A DNA stretch of 64,000 nt. Origin: Dromiciops gliroides. Taxonomy: Eukaryota > Chordata > Mammalia > Microbiotheria > Microbiotheriidae. The stretch is taken from assembly GCF_019393635.1 (NCBI RefSeq), contig NC_057863.1, positions 31,190,814-31,254,813 of the forward strand, given 5' to 3'. A program made the translations under genes and the position numbers. Numbering within the stretch: position 1 is the first letter of the stretch; every line of letters starts with the position of its first letter. Shown piece by piece: positions 52,515-63,870 of the stretch. A model generated the notes under the pieces. The model was given only the letters and a program-made list of their open reading frames with translations. It searched no databases and was not told the DNA's origin.

Positions 52515-53645
52515 ATACTTATAGATCTACCTTCTCCCCCTACACTAATTCATTTGGTAGTCTCATCAGCATGGACTTAATTACCATCTCTGTGTTGATG
52601 ATTCTCAAATCTACCTTTCCTATACCAGGTCTCTTCAATTGCTAGTCTTGCATCTCCAATTACCTTTCAGACATCTCAAACTGGATATCCAACGGACATC
52701 TTAAACTCAATATGTCCAAAGTAGAACTCATTGTCCTTCCCTGTAAGTCCTCCCTGCCACAATTTCCCTATCACTAGAGAGAGCACCACCATCCTCTCAG
52801 CCTATCAGATTCCAACCTAGGTGTCATCCTGAATTTCTCCCTATCTCTCACTCTTCATATATCCAAGCTGTTGCTGGGGCCTGCTGATTTTACTTTTCCA
52901 GCATCTCTCAATTACACCCCTTCTCTCCTTTGACACTGCCCCCATCGTGGTACAGGCCCTCATCATCTCACACATGAGCAATTGCAATCACTTGCAGGTG
53001 GGTCTGCCTGCCTCAAGTCTCTCCCCAGTCCAATCCATCCTCCATCCAGCTGCCAAAGTGATTTTTCTAAAGTTCGGGTCCAATCATGTCACTCCCATCC
53101 CTACTCAGTAAATCTCAGTGACTCCCTATTGCCTCCAAGATCAAATACAAAATGCTCTGTTTAGTATTCAAAGTCCTTCAGCCCATAGCTCCCTCCTACC
53201 TTCCCAGTTTTCTTACATCTTACTCCCCACCGTGTGATTCTCAATGCAGTGACATTGACCTCTTGGCTGTTCCATGAACAAAAGACTCCATCTCTTGGGT
53301 CTGGGCATTTTCTGGGGCTGTCTTCCATGCTTGGAATGCCATTCCTCCTCTACTCTGAATGTTGATTCCTTTGGCTTCTTTTAAGATGCAACTAAAGTCG
53401 CATAGGAAGACTTTCCCAACCAATTACAGTCCCTCCCCTTTGTTAATAATCTCCTATTTATCCTCTGCATAGTTTGCTTTGTATGTATTTGTTTGTATGT
53501 TGTTTCCCCATTAGAGTGTGAGCTCCTTGAGGGCAGGGATTGTCTTTTGTTACTTTTTTATCCTCAGTGCTTAGTACAGTTCCTGGCACATAGTAAGACC
53601 TTAATAATTGTTTATTGATTGATACTGATTGATACATAATAAATG
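52515..53645 (+). mobile_element. L2 LINE 3' region
   Basis: Contiguous L2 text: AACTGGATATCCAACGGACATC, CCATCCTCCATCCAGCTGCCAAAG, ACTCCCTATTGCCTCCAAGATC, GGCTGTTCCATGAAC, and the terminal TGAGCTCCTTGAGGGCAGGGATTG..AGTACAGTTCCTGGCACATAG..TTATTGATTGAT. This is the best-preserved L2 3' end in the window. Confidence 0.85.
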
Positions 53646-54864
53646 CATCACAAAATCTGAGCTCTGGAAGGGACCCCAGTGACCATCAAATCTGACACAT
53701 ACCTAAAAAAGAGTTCGTAGTCAAATAGCCAACAAATGGTTATCTTACCCCTGACTCAAGAGCTCAAGGAGGAATGACTTTGAGCCTTTCGAGTCAACTA
53801 ATTCTACATTTGGACAGCTCCTTTTGCCTCTTGACAACTCCCCTTTCTACCATTTTCTCCTCCACTCCATTTCTTCTGGTTCTATCCTTTGCGTCAAACA
53901 GAACAGTCTAGTCCCTCTCCTATAAGACCATCATAGATATCTATCATGCCCTACCCCCCGAATGCTTAATTAATCATAGTTTTACTCAATGCAAGGATTA
54001 AATGACATGTGTACTGCGTTGGAATACTACAAAGAGGTGTTGTTCACCATATCCCTTTCCCTCCCAACTCCTTTCATTATACTGGGGGACTTCCCATACA
54101 TGATGATACTCCTTCAAATACTCTAACCTCCAGTTCTTTAGTCTCCTTAACTTCTATGATCTACTCCTCCACCCCTACCTCAGCTACACACACCCTTTGT
54201 GTTGCCATCACTTGCAAGTGTTCCACCTTCATAATCAAGACTTCTGAAATTCTTTCATCCAATCACAATCTCCTAGTTGCCCCATCTCTCCTTATGTGTT
54301 ACTCCTCCCAAACCTGTTCTACATCTTAACTATGACCTGCTATCTCTCAACCCTTCAGTATTTTGCCAGGCCATCACTCCCACTCTTGCTACACTCTGAT
54401 CTCTTCTCTGTCTTGACCATTGGGTGAACTGGTTCAACTATCCACTATTCTTTCCTTTTGAATCCCTTGCTCCTTTGCCCTATTGTGACTCACACATTGC
54501 CAAATCCCAACCCTAGGCTGACACCTCCAACTACCCCCTCTACTCCTACACTAATGCCATTGAGTACTGCTAGTAGTCAAACAACTATGCTAACTGGGTT
54601 CACTAAAAATATATGTTCTCTATTCTCAACTAGACCCTCTCAACATGGGAATTCTTCCACTCTTCCCTGATTTATTCTATTATACTCCCATCGGCAACTG
54701 TTCCAAACCTTCTCTTCTTACCTTAAACCACCTATAACATTCCTTTCCACATACCTCTCAACAAAGAATTATCACCTCATACTTTAACCAAGAACATAGA
54801 TAATGTTGAAATCTCCTTCTTCTCCCTGGTGCTATACTTCAAATCTCCTCAACATATGAGAGGA

Positions 54865-55055
54865 AAAATATCATAGAGGAAAGAGCACTGACTGGTGCCA
54901 GGAAATCTGAGTTAAAGAACCAACTCTGATTTTTACTACCTGTGTGACCAGAAGCAAATCAATGAACTACACTAAGCTTCAGTTTCCTTATCTATAAAAT
55001 GAAGGGGTCAGATGAAATGGGTTCTTCAGTCCCTTCCAGTTTTAGGTCTATGATT
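54865..55055 (+). repeat. MIR-type SINE inside L2
   Basis: AGAGCACTGACTGGTGCCAGG, TACCTGTGTGACCAGAAGC, TCAGTTTCCTTATCTATAAAATG, CAGTTTTAGGTCTATGATTCC. Confidence 0.75.
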
Positions 55056-55255
55056 CCATAATCATCCCCTATTCTTTGCTACAGTTTCAAAGGAAAGGGT
55101 AGCCCTTCTACTTCCCAAAGTCTACTTTGATTCAGTGTCCTCCTTTTTCCTCCAGGAGTGTGTCCCTTTGATCATCTAACCTCTAGTTCTCTAATTTTCA
55201 ATCTCTCTTCATCCACTTATTCATTCCCCCATTGTCTACACATCTCCTACATTCT

Positions 55256-55403
55256 TTTTTTTTTTTTAAGTGAGGCAATTGGGGTTAAGTGACTTGCCCA
55301 GGGTCACACAGCTAGTAAGTGTTAAGTGTCTGAGGCCGGATTTGAACTCAGGTACTCCTGACTCCAGGGCCAGTGCTCTATCCACTGCACCACCTAGCTG
55401 CCC
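55256..55403 (-). mobile_element. GGCAGCTAGGTGG SINE in L2
   Basis: The TSD CATCTCCTACATTCT is at 55241-55255 and 55404-55418, 15 of 15 identical, suggesting a comparatively young insertion. Confidence 0.92.
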
Positions 55404-55867
55404 CATCTCCTACATTCTGAAAGAGGCTTCACTTGGCCATGCCATCCTCTGAAGCTATAATCTCTTCTCCTCTCCTTCACAGCCAAACTCCTAGAGAAAG
55501 AAAAACAGCTTTCCTTCAAGTCTTCCCCACCCATTCACTTCTCCTACCCTTATAATCCGGCTTCTCACCCCACTACTCAACTAAAATGCCCTCTTCAAGG
55601 TTACCAGTGATTGATTTATTGAGCATTTGACACTGTTGACAATTCCTTCCTCTTGGACGTTCTTTTCTCCCTGGATCTTTATGACCCTGCTCTCTCCTTG
55701 TTTTCTTCTTACCTGTCTGCTCCTTGTCCTTTCCTGAACCAACATGCACATCATCTCCCCTAAGCATGGGTGAAATCCTGGGCGCAATTCTGCTATCTCT
55801 TCTCTTTCTATGTACTCGTCTTTTCTCAGTGATCTCATCAACACCCATGGATTTTGTTATCATTTCT

Positions 55868-56013
55868 TTTTTTGTGGGGCAATGAGGGTTAAGTGACTTG
55901 CCTAGGGTCACACAGCTAGTAAGTGTCAAGTGTCTGAGGCTGGATTTGGACTCAGGTCCTCCTGAATCCAGGGCCGGTGCTTTATCCACTGCGCCACCTA
56001 GATGCCTTATTTA
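55868..56013 (-). mobile_element. GGCAGCTAGGTGG SINE in L2
   Basis: The TSD GTTATCATTTCT is at 55856-55867 and 56014-56025. Confidence 0.9.
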
Positions 56014-56382
56014 GTTATCATTTCTAAGCAAATTATTCCCAGATTGCTATATACTGCCCTAGTCTCTTTCCTGAGCTCCAACTCCAGACCACCAACTGCC
56101 TATTGGATATTTCAAGTTGGATGTCCTATGGGCAATTCAAATTGAATCTTTCCCAAACAGAACTCATTTCCCCTCCAAACTCACTCCTCTTCTGAATTTC
56201 CCTACTTCTGTGGAGGGTACCACCATTCTTCTAATCACCCAGGTTCACAACTTTGGTTAGTCTTCCCTCTCTTGGACTCATTTTATCCAATCAATTGTTA
56301 AATATTGTTGATTCTACATCCACAACATCCTTTGCATCCACTAAAATGACCACCACCTAGTTCAGACCCTCATTGTCTTTTG

Positions 56383-56917
56383 TGTGTGTGTGTGAGGCAA
56401 TTGGGGTTAAGTGACTTGCCCAGGGTCACACAGCTAGTAAGTATTGTAAAATTGCTATCTAACTATATTGTCTAAAAATCTAATGAGTGGTCGCCAATAA
56501 ATTAGAAGCTTTAGCAAGAGTTTTAGACTTTTAAGCATTTATTAAGGAGCATAAGAATTTGGTGAAGAGAGAGAAAGAGGCCTAGATACTTATATCTATC
56601 TATCTCAGGGAGCCAGCATTTTTGCTCCACTCTCCACAAGAGTCCTAACAAAAGAGCCCCTTCTTCGTCCCACAAGCCTCCTGTCTCAACTGGAAATATC
56701 AAACATCACTTCCTGATGCCAAGGAACTGATCTCCCAAGCCACATGGCTTACCCTCAAATGCCTTCTCCTCATGGCAGAGCTTTCCTACAGTAACTCTCC
56801 AGCAGGTGGTGTCACTCCAATTGTTACAGTGTCAAGGGTCTGAGGTTGGATTTGAACTCAGGTCCTCCTGAATCCAGGGCCAGTGCTCTATCCACTGTGC
56901 CACCTAGCTGCCCCTCT
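56383..56917 (-). mobile_element. GGCAGCTAGGTGG SINE split by the solo LTR, inside L2
   Basis: The TSD CTCATTGTCTTTTG is at 56369-56382 and 56918-56931. The SINE pieces are 56383-56444 and 56829-56917. Confidence 0.88.
56445..56828 (-). mobile_element. Solo LTR of an endogenous retrovirus (384 bp)
   Basis: It begins TGTAA and ends TTACA, perfect 5-bp inverted ends, and splits a SINE exactly at its AGTAA/GTGT/CAAG region. The 4-bp flanks are GTAT (left) and GTGT (right), one mismatch from a 4-bp TSD. Read on the minus strand it has a TATA-like GATATAAG (plus positions about 56585-56592) followed about 45 bp later by AATAAA, a normal LTR order. No internal viral genes are present; it is a recombination remnant. 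Confidence 0.75.
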
Positions 56918-57744
56918 CTCATTGTCTTTTGGCTGGACAATTATAATAGCTTCCTAATTAATATTCCTACCTCTAACCTCTCTGCTTTTATTTTTCTATA
57001 ACTTTATTAATCACTCACTGTTTGTCAAGCATTATGCTAAGCACAACTGGAGATACAAAGAAAGGTAAAAAACACATATAGCCCTTATAAGCTCTGAGAA
57101 TCCTTAGCCCAAGCCCTGCTCTGGTGAATCAGATTCCACAGAGCAAAGCTATCATGGAACCCAGAGGGGTTCTTCTGATTCTGCTCTAATGCCATTGGCT
57201 CAAGCCCCCATTATCTGCTACCAGTTACAAAGAATATTTCCCTTATATCACAGATACCCTATAGTAACTGGGGCCCCAGTGTCATTTAACCAATTAACAT
57301 CTCGTTTTTAAGAAGGAGTGTTTACTGAAAAGATATAGCAAGAGCAGAAAGTATACAGCATTATACTCTCTCATAGGCCACCTCAGTCCCTGGGGGCCTC
57401 TCTCCTCTCCCATTCATATTCCACACAATGGCTAAATCAATATACCGAAAGCAAGGGTATGACTAGTGGGCTCTTTGCTTTAAAAGCTTCAGCGGTTCCC
57501 TGTTACCTCTAGGAAAAGATACAGATTCTTTGTTTGGCCTTTATTGTCTTCACGATCTGGCTTTAACCTGCCTTTCCAGGCTTATTTCCTGTGACTTCCT
57601 CTTTACATGTCTATTGGTCTACTTGCTGTTCCTTGTAGGTAACATTCTATCTCCTGGCACTGTTCCCTTTTACAGACTGTTCCCCATATCCACCTCACCT
57701 CTGCCTATTGGCATCCTTAACTTTCTGCCTCCTACACGTGACCT

Positions 57745-57990
57745 TTATTACTGTTCAATTGTTTCAGTCAGTCTGACTCTTTGTGAACCCATTTGAGGTT
57801 TTCTTGGCAAAGCTGCCATTTCCTTCTTCGGCTCATTTTACTGAAGAGGAAACTGAAGCAAACACAGTTAAGTGACTTGCCCAGGGTCACATAGCTTGTA
57901 AGTGTCTGAGGCTGGATTTGAACATGGGAAGATGAATCTTTCTGACTCCTGGGCTGGTGTTCTATCCACCAAGCCACCTACCTGCCCTTT
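57745..57990 (-). mobile_element. RTE-tailed SINE in L2
   Basis: The reverse tail TTGTTTCAGTCAGTCTGACTC, then GGTTTTCTTGGCAAAG and CCATTTCCTTCTTCGGCTC mark a SINE ending in the BovB/RTE 3' tail; the head has GTGACTTGCCCAGGGTCACAT and ends near CCACCTACCTGCCC. Confidence 0.85.
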
Positions 57991-58335
57991 CCTATCCTAC
58001 TCAGTTATTACTGTTCCCCCCTACCCCAACATTATTTTTCATCTCTTTCATCTCTTTTGTTATTTTTAATTTCAATTTTATTTTCAGTTCCATATTTTCT
58101 CCCTCCCCACTTCTCTCTCATCCATTAAGCAGTTAAGAAATATAAAACCCATTTAAAAGATACTTAATCTATTTTGTATTTTGTACTATTGTGTATATAT
58201 GTTTTATCACCCAGGAAAATGTAAACTCCTTGAACACAAAGATTATTTCAATTTTGTCTTTGAGATTCCTGAGCCTAGCATGATGTCTGGCATATAGTAA
58301 GTATTTAATAAAAGCTTATTGGATTGAATGTGGAA

Positions 58336-59384
58336 CTTATTTCATTTATTTTTGCTTGGGAGGGAAGTTCTTGGAGGAGATGACACCTTAAGCAGGCTCA
58401 GAAGGATACAAACAGGATCGTCAGGCACAGATGGAATTGGTGGGAAGGCTAGGTCATATCATTCATTCTTGTCATAGCAGATGGTATAAGTGAGGATGGG
58501 CAGGACCAGTCCTGGGAGTGGTTTACTTTGGTTTTGCCACAGCATGTGTGGCACGGGAGTAGAGTGAGGTAAGAATGAAATGCCAGATTGAGGAGGGTCA
58601 AGAATGCCAGACAGGACAGTGATAATACTGAATAACAAGGGCAGTGATGACTACACCCTCGACAACACTTTTTTTTTTCTACTGCGACTGCAGAAGTTAG
58701 GGGACCGTATTATCAGAAGTGAAAGGACCCTGAAATTTACTACAGATGTCTCTCATGCCTCAGAATACCAGAATGTTCTTTGACTTTTGCTAGTTATCTT
58801 CCGGATTCACTACTTTTTAGTGTCTATGATATTATACAAGGATGAGGCATTGGGGAATGTCAACCAGTTTGGAATCCTCAAAATGGAGCTTAGCTCATGC
58901 AATCATATTGGCTTTTTATGCTATCAATGAACTCCTACTGGTTTATCATTAGAACTGTCCATGCAATTTAGCAAGCATCAGACTCCTCAGAGGGATGATT
59001 CATCCCTGTGTGGGAATCTGTAGACTGGATCAACAAACAGCAGCGATGACTTCTTGGGTGTGTATTGTGAGAAGACTCAGAAATTCACATGACTGAGTCT
59101 CTATAGACTATGTTTCTGGTGCCTCAGAGCATGCAAGAATCTTGTGGTTTTACTGATGAAGCATCTGGTACTCTAGCTATGAAAACAAGCACTGCTACCA
59201 GGACTGGTGGTATGGAAGGAATCAGACAAACCATTCAACAGCCTTCCCTGATCACCTGACGTCTGCTCACACAACAGCTACTGACCAAGGGCAAGGATTG
59301 TTTCTTCACACCTTGCTCCTCATTTGGAGGCATTTCTGACTTGAGATTACCTAATTAAAATGTTTGCTTCTTCTAATTGTGATG
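58336..59384. other. No gene or repeat recognised
   Basis: Single-copy-looking sequence between the L2 3' end and a MIR. Confidence 0.45.
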
Positions 59385-59600
59385 AATAATCATGGAGATA
59401 ACACAGTACAGTGGAAAGAACACTGGTTTGAGTCAAAAGACATGAGTTCAAGTCCTGACTGGACTTTTTATTACCTGTATAACCTTGGGCAAGTCACTAA
59501 AACTCTTTGGACTTCATTTTCGTTATCTGTAAAATGAAGGATTTGGACGATGTTGTGGCTACAATCCCTCCCGGCTCTGAATCTATGATCCTTGCTGAAG
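59385..59600 (+). repeat. MIR-type SINE
   Basis: AGTGGAAAGAACACTGG, CCTGTATAACCTTGGGCAAGTC and CGTTATCTGTAAAATGAAGG; the 74-residue ORF over it is MIR read-through. Confidence 0.75.
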
Positions 59601-59737
59601 GCAAACAATGTATCTCAACCCACATCATTGAATGCACCGGGAGTCAGGAAGGAAGGTCATGTTTCTTTTGTCTGTATTCTTCTGTTTTTCATTTTAATTT
59701 CCTATTTCCTCTATATGCCTTCTCATTCTAAGTAACT

Positions 59738-59882
59738 TTCTATTTTTGTTTTTTGTTTTTTGTGGGGCAATGAGAGTTAAGTGACTTGCCCAGGGTCACA
59801 CAGCTAGTAAGTGTCAAATATCTGAGGTCACATTTGAACTCAAGTCCTCCTGAATCATGGCCGGTTCTTTATCCACTGCCCC
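59738..59882 (-). mobile_element. GGCAGCTAGGTGG SINE, head shortened
   Basis: TCTAAGTAACT flanks it at 59727-59737 and 59883-59893. The CACCTAGCTG part of the head is missing (CCACTGCCCCTC). Confidence 0.88.
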
Positions 59883-60150
59883 TCTAAGTAACTCTTTCAT
59901 TCCCTGGTAGATACTGGATAAATGTTGATTGAATGAGTTTAGACAATTATATGGAGCAGTGAATAAAGTGCTGGACTTCAAGTCAGGAAGACTCTGACTT
60001 CAAATCTTACCTCAGACACACACTTAGCTGAACAGAGGCATATGTCTTTTTTTATGTTGTTGTTGGTTTGTTTTTTTGTCAGACACATATGTCTTAACCC
60101 GTCCCCCATCTTTAGTTTCCTCATCTGTAAAAATGGAGATGATGACAGTA

Positions 60151-61800
60151 CCTGGTTGTCATTATTCATTCAGTCAGTCATTTCTGACTCTTCCTGACCC
60201 CCTGGACCACAGGACACTAGTCCATTCTATCCTCCACTATATCTCAAAGTCTGCCCAAGCTCCTGTTCATTGCTTCCATGACACCTTCTTTCTATCTCTT
60301 CTTCTACCATCCCTCTTTCCTTTTGCCTACAATCCTTGCCATCATCAGGGTCTTTTCCAATAAGGCCTGTCTTCTTGTTATATGCCCAAAGTATTCAAGC
60401 TTCAGCTCTGGTATTTGACTTTCCAGTGAATAGTCGGAATTAATTTCTTGAACTATTGACTGATTTGATCTCCTTGTTATACAAGGGACTCTCACCAAAG
60501 TCTTCTCTGATACCACAATTCAATAGCATTGATTCTATGGTGTTCAGCTTTCCTTACAGTCCAACTCTTATTGCTACTGGAAAAACCATAGCTTTGACTA
60601 TGCAGACCTTTGTCAGCAGAGTGATCTGCTCTTTTAGTATACTGTCTAGATTTGCTCCTTCCAAGGAGCAAGCATTTTTTAATTTCATGGCTGCAATCAT
60701 CATCTACAGTGATCTTTGAGCCCAAGAATATAAAATCTGACACTGCTTCCATTTCTTCTCCCTCTGTTTGCCGGGAAGTGATAGGAACACTTGCCATGAT
60801 CTTGGGTTTTTGTTTTTTTTAATGTTAAACCAGTTTTTACACTCTCTTCTTTCACCCTCATCAAGAGGCTTCTTAATTCTTCTCTACTTTTTCCCATCAA
60901 AGTGGTATTGTCTACCATTTTGTCTACCACTCAGTCTATTGACTGAGATTATTGATATTTTTCCTGGCAACCTTAATTCCGGCTTTTAATTCATCCGGCC
61001 TGGCATTTCACATGATGTACTCTGCAGATGAGTTAAATAAATAAGGTGACAATATACAGCCTTGTCACACTCCTTTCCCAGTCTTAAACCAATCAGTTGT
61101 TCCATGTTCAGTTTTAACTATTGTTTCTTAGCCAACATACAGGTTGCTCAGAAGACAAGATGGTCTGGCACTCTCATCTCTTTAAGGACTTGCCACATTT
61201 TGTTGTGATTCACACGATCAAAGCCTTTAGTGTAGTCAGTGAAACAGAGGTAGATGTTTTTCTGGAACTCCCTAGCTTTCTCCATCATTCAGAAAATGTT
61301 GGGAATTTGATCTCTAGTTCCTCTGTCTCTTGGAAAATCAGTCTTCTCTTCCAGTCATTCTTGGTTCACATAGTTGCTGAAGCTTAGCCTGCAGAATCTT
61401 AAGCATAATCTTTCTGGTATGGAAGATGAGCACAATTGTTTGGTAATTTGAACATTCCTTGGCATTGCCCTTCTTTAGGATTGGGAGGTAAACAGATCTT
61501 TTCTAATCCAGTGGCACTGTTGAGTTTTCCAAATATGATGGCATATTGAGTGCAGCACTTTAACAGAATCATATTTTAGGGTTTTAAATAGCTCAGCTAG
61601 AAATCTGTCACCTCCACTAGCTTTATTGCTAGTGATGCTTCCTTAGGCCCATTTGACTTCATTCTCCAGGATGTCTGGCTCTAGATCAATAACCACACCA
61701 TCATGGTTGTTGGTAACATTAAGATCTTTCTTATAGAGTTCTTCTGTACAAGCTCAGAGCTTCATTGGACACAAGCCCCTCCACCATGATAAGGCAGAGA
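60151..61800 (-). mobile_element. BovB-like RTE LINE, 3' part of ORF plus tail, reverse orientation
   Basis: The left end is the RTE tail (TTCAGTCAGTCATTTCTGACTC). Reading leftwards from 61700, long stretches parallel the BovB reverse-transcriptase region, for example TGTTGTGATTCACACGATCAAAGCC, GTAGATGTTTTTCTGGAACTC and TGACAATATACAGCCTTG. On the minus strand, decayed ORF pieces include SLESQIPELKLEYFGH and ALLEKTLM, the C-terminal RTE motif. At about 61755-61800 the text jumps to a segment that looks like the element's 5' region (CCCCTCCACCATGATAAGG), suggesting an internal deletion. Many stops; inactive. Confidence 0.85.
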
Positions 61801-62138
61801 TCCAGGAGGGGATAACAGTAACTAGTTCACCTTAATGTAAAGATCAATGAGATAACATGGATGGTACTTTGCAAAGACTTACATAAATACTAATATTATT
61901 ATGAAAATCAATGAAATAATGTTTACATGTAACCTATGAAATAAATGTTATCGTTATGAGGATGGCTGCAAAGTACTATATAAATGCTATTCTTATTTTA
62001 AGGATTGAATGAGACAGCATATGCAAAATACCTTGTTTGAACAGTGTTGTTTATTGTTGTTGTTGTTATAAGAACTTACGTCCAAAAAAGAGGAACAAAG
62101 GGCCGAGTCAAACTATATCAGCCATGAGACATACTATT

Positions 62139-62287
62139 TTTTTTTCTTTTTTCTTTTCTTTTTTTTTTTTAAAGTGAGGCAATTGGGGTTAAGTGACTTG
62201 CCCAGGGTCACACAGCTAGTAAGTGTTAAGTGTCTGAGGCTGGATCCGAACTCAGGTACTCCTGACTCCAGGGCCGGTGCTCTATCC
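62139..62287 (-). mobile_element. GGCAGCTAGGTGG SINE, 5'-truncated
   Basis: The TSD GAGACATACTATT is at 62126-62138 and 62288-62300. It stops at GTGCTCTATCC, so the first about 25 bp of the element were never inserted. Confidence 0.92.
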
Positions 62288-62894
62288 GAGACATACTATT
62301 AATGTCTCTTCTGGATGTTAATTCAGGGAAAGGAAACACTGGATGATGAAAATGTGCTGATTCAGTCAATAGATCCACAGAAAATTCATTGAGCACCTAC
62401 TATGTGCTAGGCATTGCTTGCCCTTACCAAATAATAATTATAACAATAGCTAGCATCTGTATGATGCCTTAAGGTTTGATAACCGCAGTATGTACATTAT
62501 CTCATTTGACCCTTCACAAATGTCATCATAGCTACATTAAAACAAGAAGGTGGGCTGCTGATAATTTCATGCCATTTACATCATGGAGCCTTTTATTAAG
62601 AATGGTTAAGCAAACCCCTGGAATACACTAGATAAGCAAGAACTAAAAGTAAATTTTTGTATCTTTTTAATAGGCCCAGCAATATAAACTACTGTAGAGA
62701 CTTGTTATTTCACAAGAACTGCTAGGAAAACTCAGAAACTACTTGGTAAAAAACAAAACAAAACAAAAAAAGTTTAGATCAGCATCTTACAGCTTCTATT
62801 TCAACAAAATCCCAAATGGATAATAGAGCTCATTAAAAACTCACATCAAAAAAAGCTAAACATGTTTATAACTATCTAATTGATACTTTAAAAA

Positions 62895-62992
62895 TATTTT
62901 TCTCCTTAGTATGTAAGCTCCTTGAGAGCTGGCACTGTTTTTTCCTCTTTTTTATCCCAGCACTTAGTAAGTGCTTAATAAATATGTATACT
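62895..62992 (+). mobile_element. L2 LINE 3' end
   Basis: TAAGCTCCTTGAGAGCTGGCACTG..CCAGCACTTAGTAAGTGCTTAATAAA. A short reverse copy lies nearby at 62370-62425 (TTGAGCACCTACTATGTGCTAGGCATTGC). Confidence 0.65.
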
Positions 62993-63519
62993 GGTTTTTC
63001 TGGTTCTGCTTTCCATATTTCTCTGTATTTTTTCAACTTGGTCCTTCTTAATTGTGTTATTTATCCATATGCCACAGGATGTGATATGTTCTTTAGAATC
63101 TCAAGTGACTTACTTTTGATACTTTGGGGGAACCAGGATTTCATCAGCCTGAGAGAGTGTACTCCCTCCTAAACCTCTCACTATGTGTTTGGATTCTCAT
63201 CCATGTCCACGACAGCATGGAATGCATGCCTTTTGAGTCAGAAAGGCCTGGACTCAGATCCTTCCTCAGACACTTTCTAGTTTTGCAGATCTCAAGCTCT
63301 CTGAGGCTCAGGCAGCTCTAGAAAACAAGTTTTACAGGTGGAGGGAGTTCCCACGCCAAGAAAATCACAGATCCTTGAGCTACTAATGCATAGAGAATCT
63401 TCTAGGGATGGAGCAATGAATGAGGTAAGTAACTGAGAAATAAGATAGCCTGGTTAAGTACTGAGATGAAGACAGGTGTCTGTGGCCACACTAGATTGGG
63501 GTCCTCTGTGGCTCCATTT

Positions 63520-63870
63520 ATTTAATTTTAAACAGGAGATTAGTGAACTACAGAGTGTCTAAGTGAAAGCAGTCAGGGTGGTGAAGGCCTTAACTTCATG
63601 CCAAAAGTGGATCAACTAGGGGCAGCTAGGTGGCACAGTGGAAAAGCTTCCAGCCATGACACTTACTAGCTGTGTGACCCTGGGCAAGTCACTTAACCCC
63701 TGTTGCCCTGCAAAAAAAAGAAAAAACAACAAACAAAAGTGGATCAACTAGAAGAACTGGGAGTGTTAAGCCTAGAGAAGACTTAGTTGGGGCACAATGA
63801 TAGCTGTCATCAAGTATTGGAAAGGCTAACTTATGGAGGAGGGGGTAGCTTATTCTAATTATGAACACAT
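63520..63870 (+). mobile_element. CR1/L3 LINE fragment with a nested SINE
   Basis: CR1/L3 text (AAGCAGTCAGGGTGGTGAAG; GTTAAGCCTAGAGAAGAC, TGATAGCTGTCATCAAGTATTGG) is interrupted by a forward SINE at 63619-63733. Its 17-bp TSD CAAAAGTGGATCAACTA is at 63602-63618 and 63734-63750. The SINE has an internal deletion (GTGGAAAAGCTTCCAGCCATGACAC). Confidence 0.78.

Larger units (their letters stand above)
53990..58335 (+). mobile_element. Near full-length L2 LINE, heavily nested
   Basis: The pieces in order are endonuclease-like and ORF2 coding remnants (53990-54860; 55060-55255; 55419-55860), the RT-distal part (56026-56368), then 56932-57000 and 57400-57740, and the 3' end (58160-58335) with ATGTAAACTCCTTGAACACAAAG and AGCATGATGTCTGGCATATAGTAAG..TTAATAAAAGC. 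Interruptions: MIR at 54865-55055, SINEs at 55256-55403, 55868-56013 and 56383-56917 (itself split by a solo LTR), an unidentified or rearranged block at 57000-57400, and an RTE-tailed SINE at 57745-57990. No intact ORF remains. Confidence 0.75.
61801..63215. other. No gene; small repeats only
   Basis: MIR-like ends at 61820-62040, a TTG repeat at about 62050, one SINE (62139-62287), a reverse L2 scrap and a forward L2 end. No exon of a neighbouring gene recognised. Confidence 0.45.
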
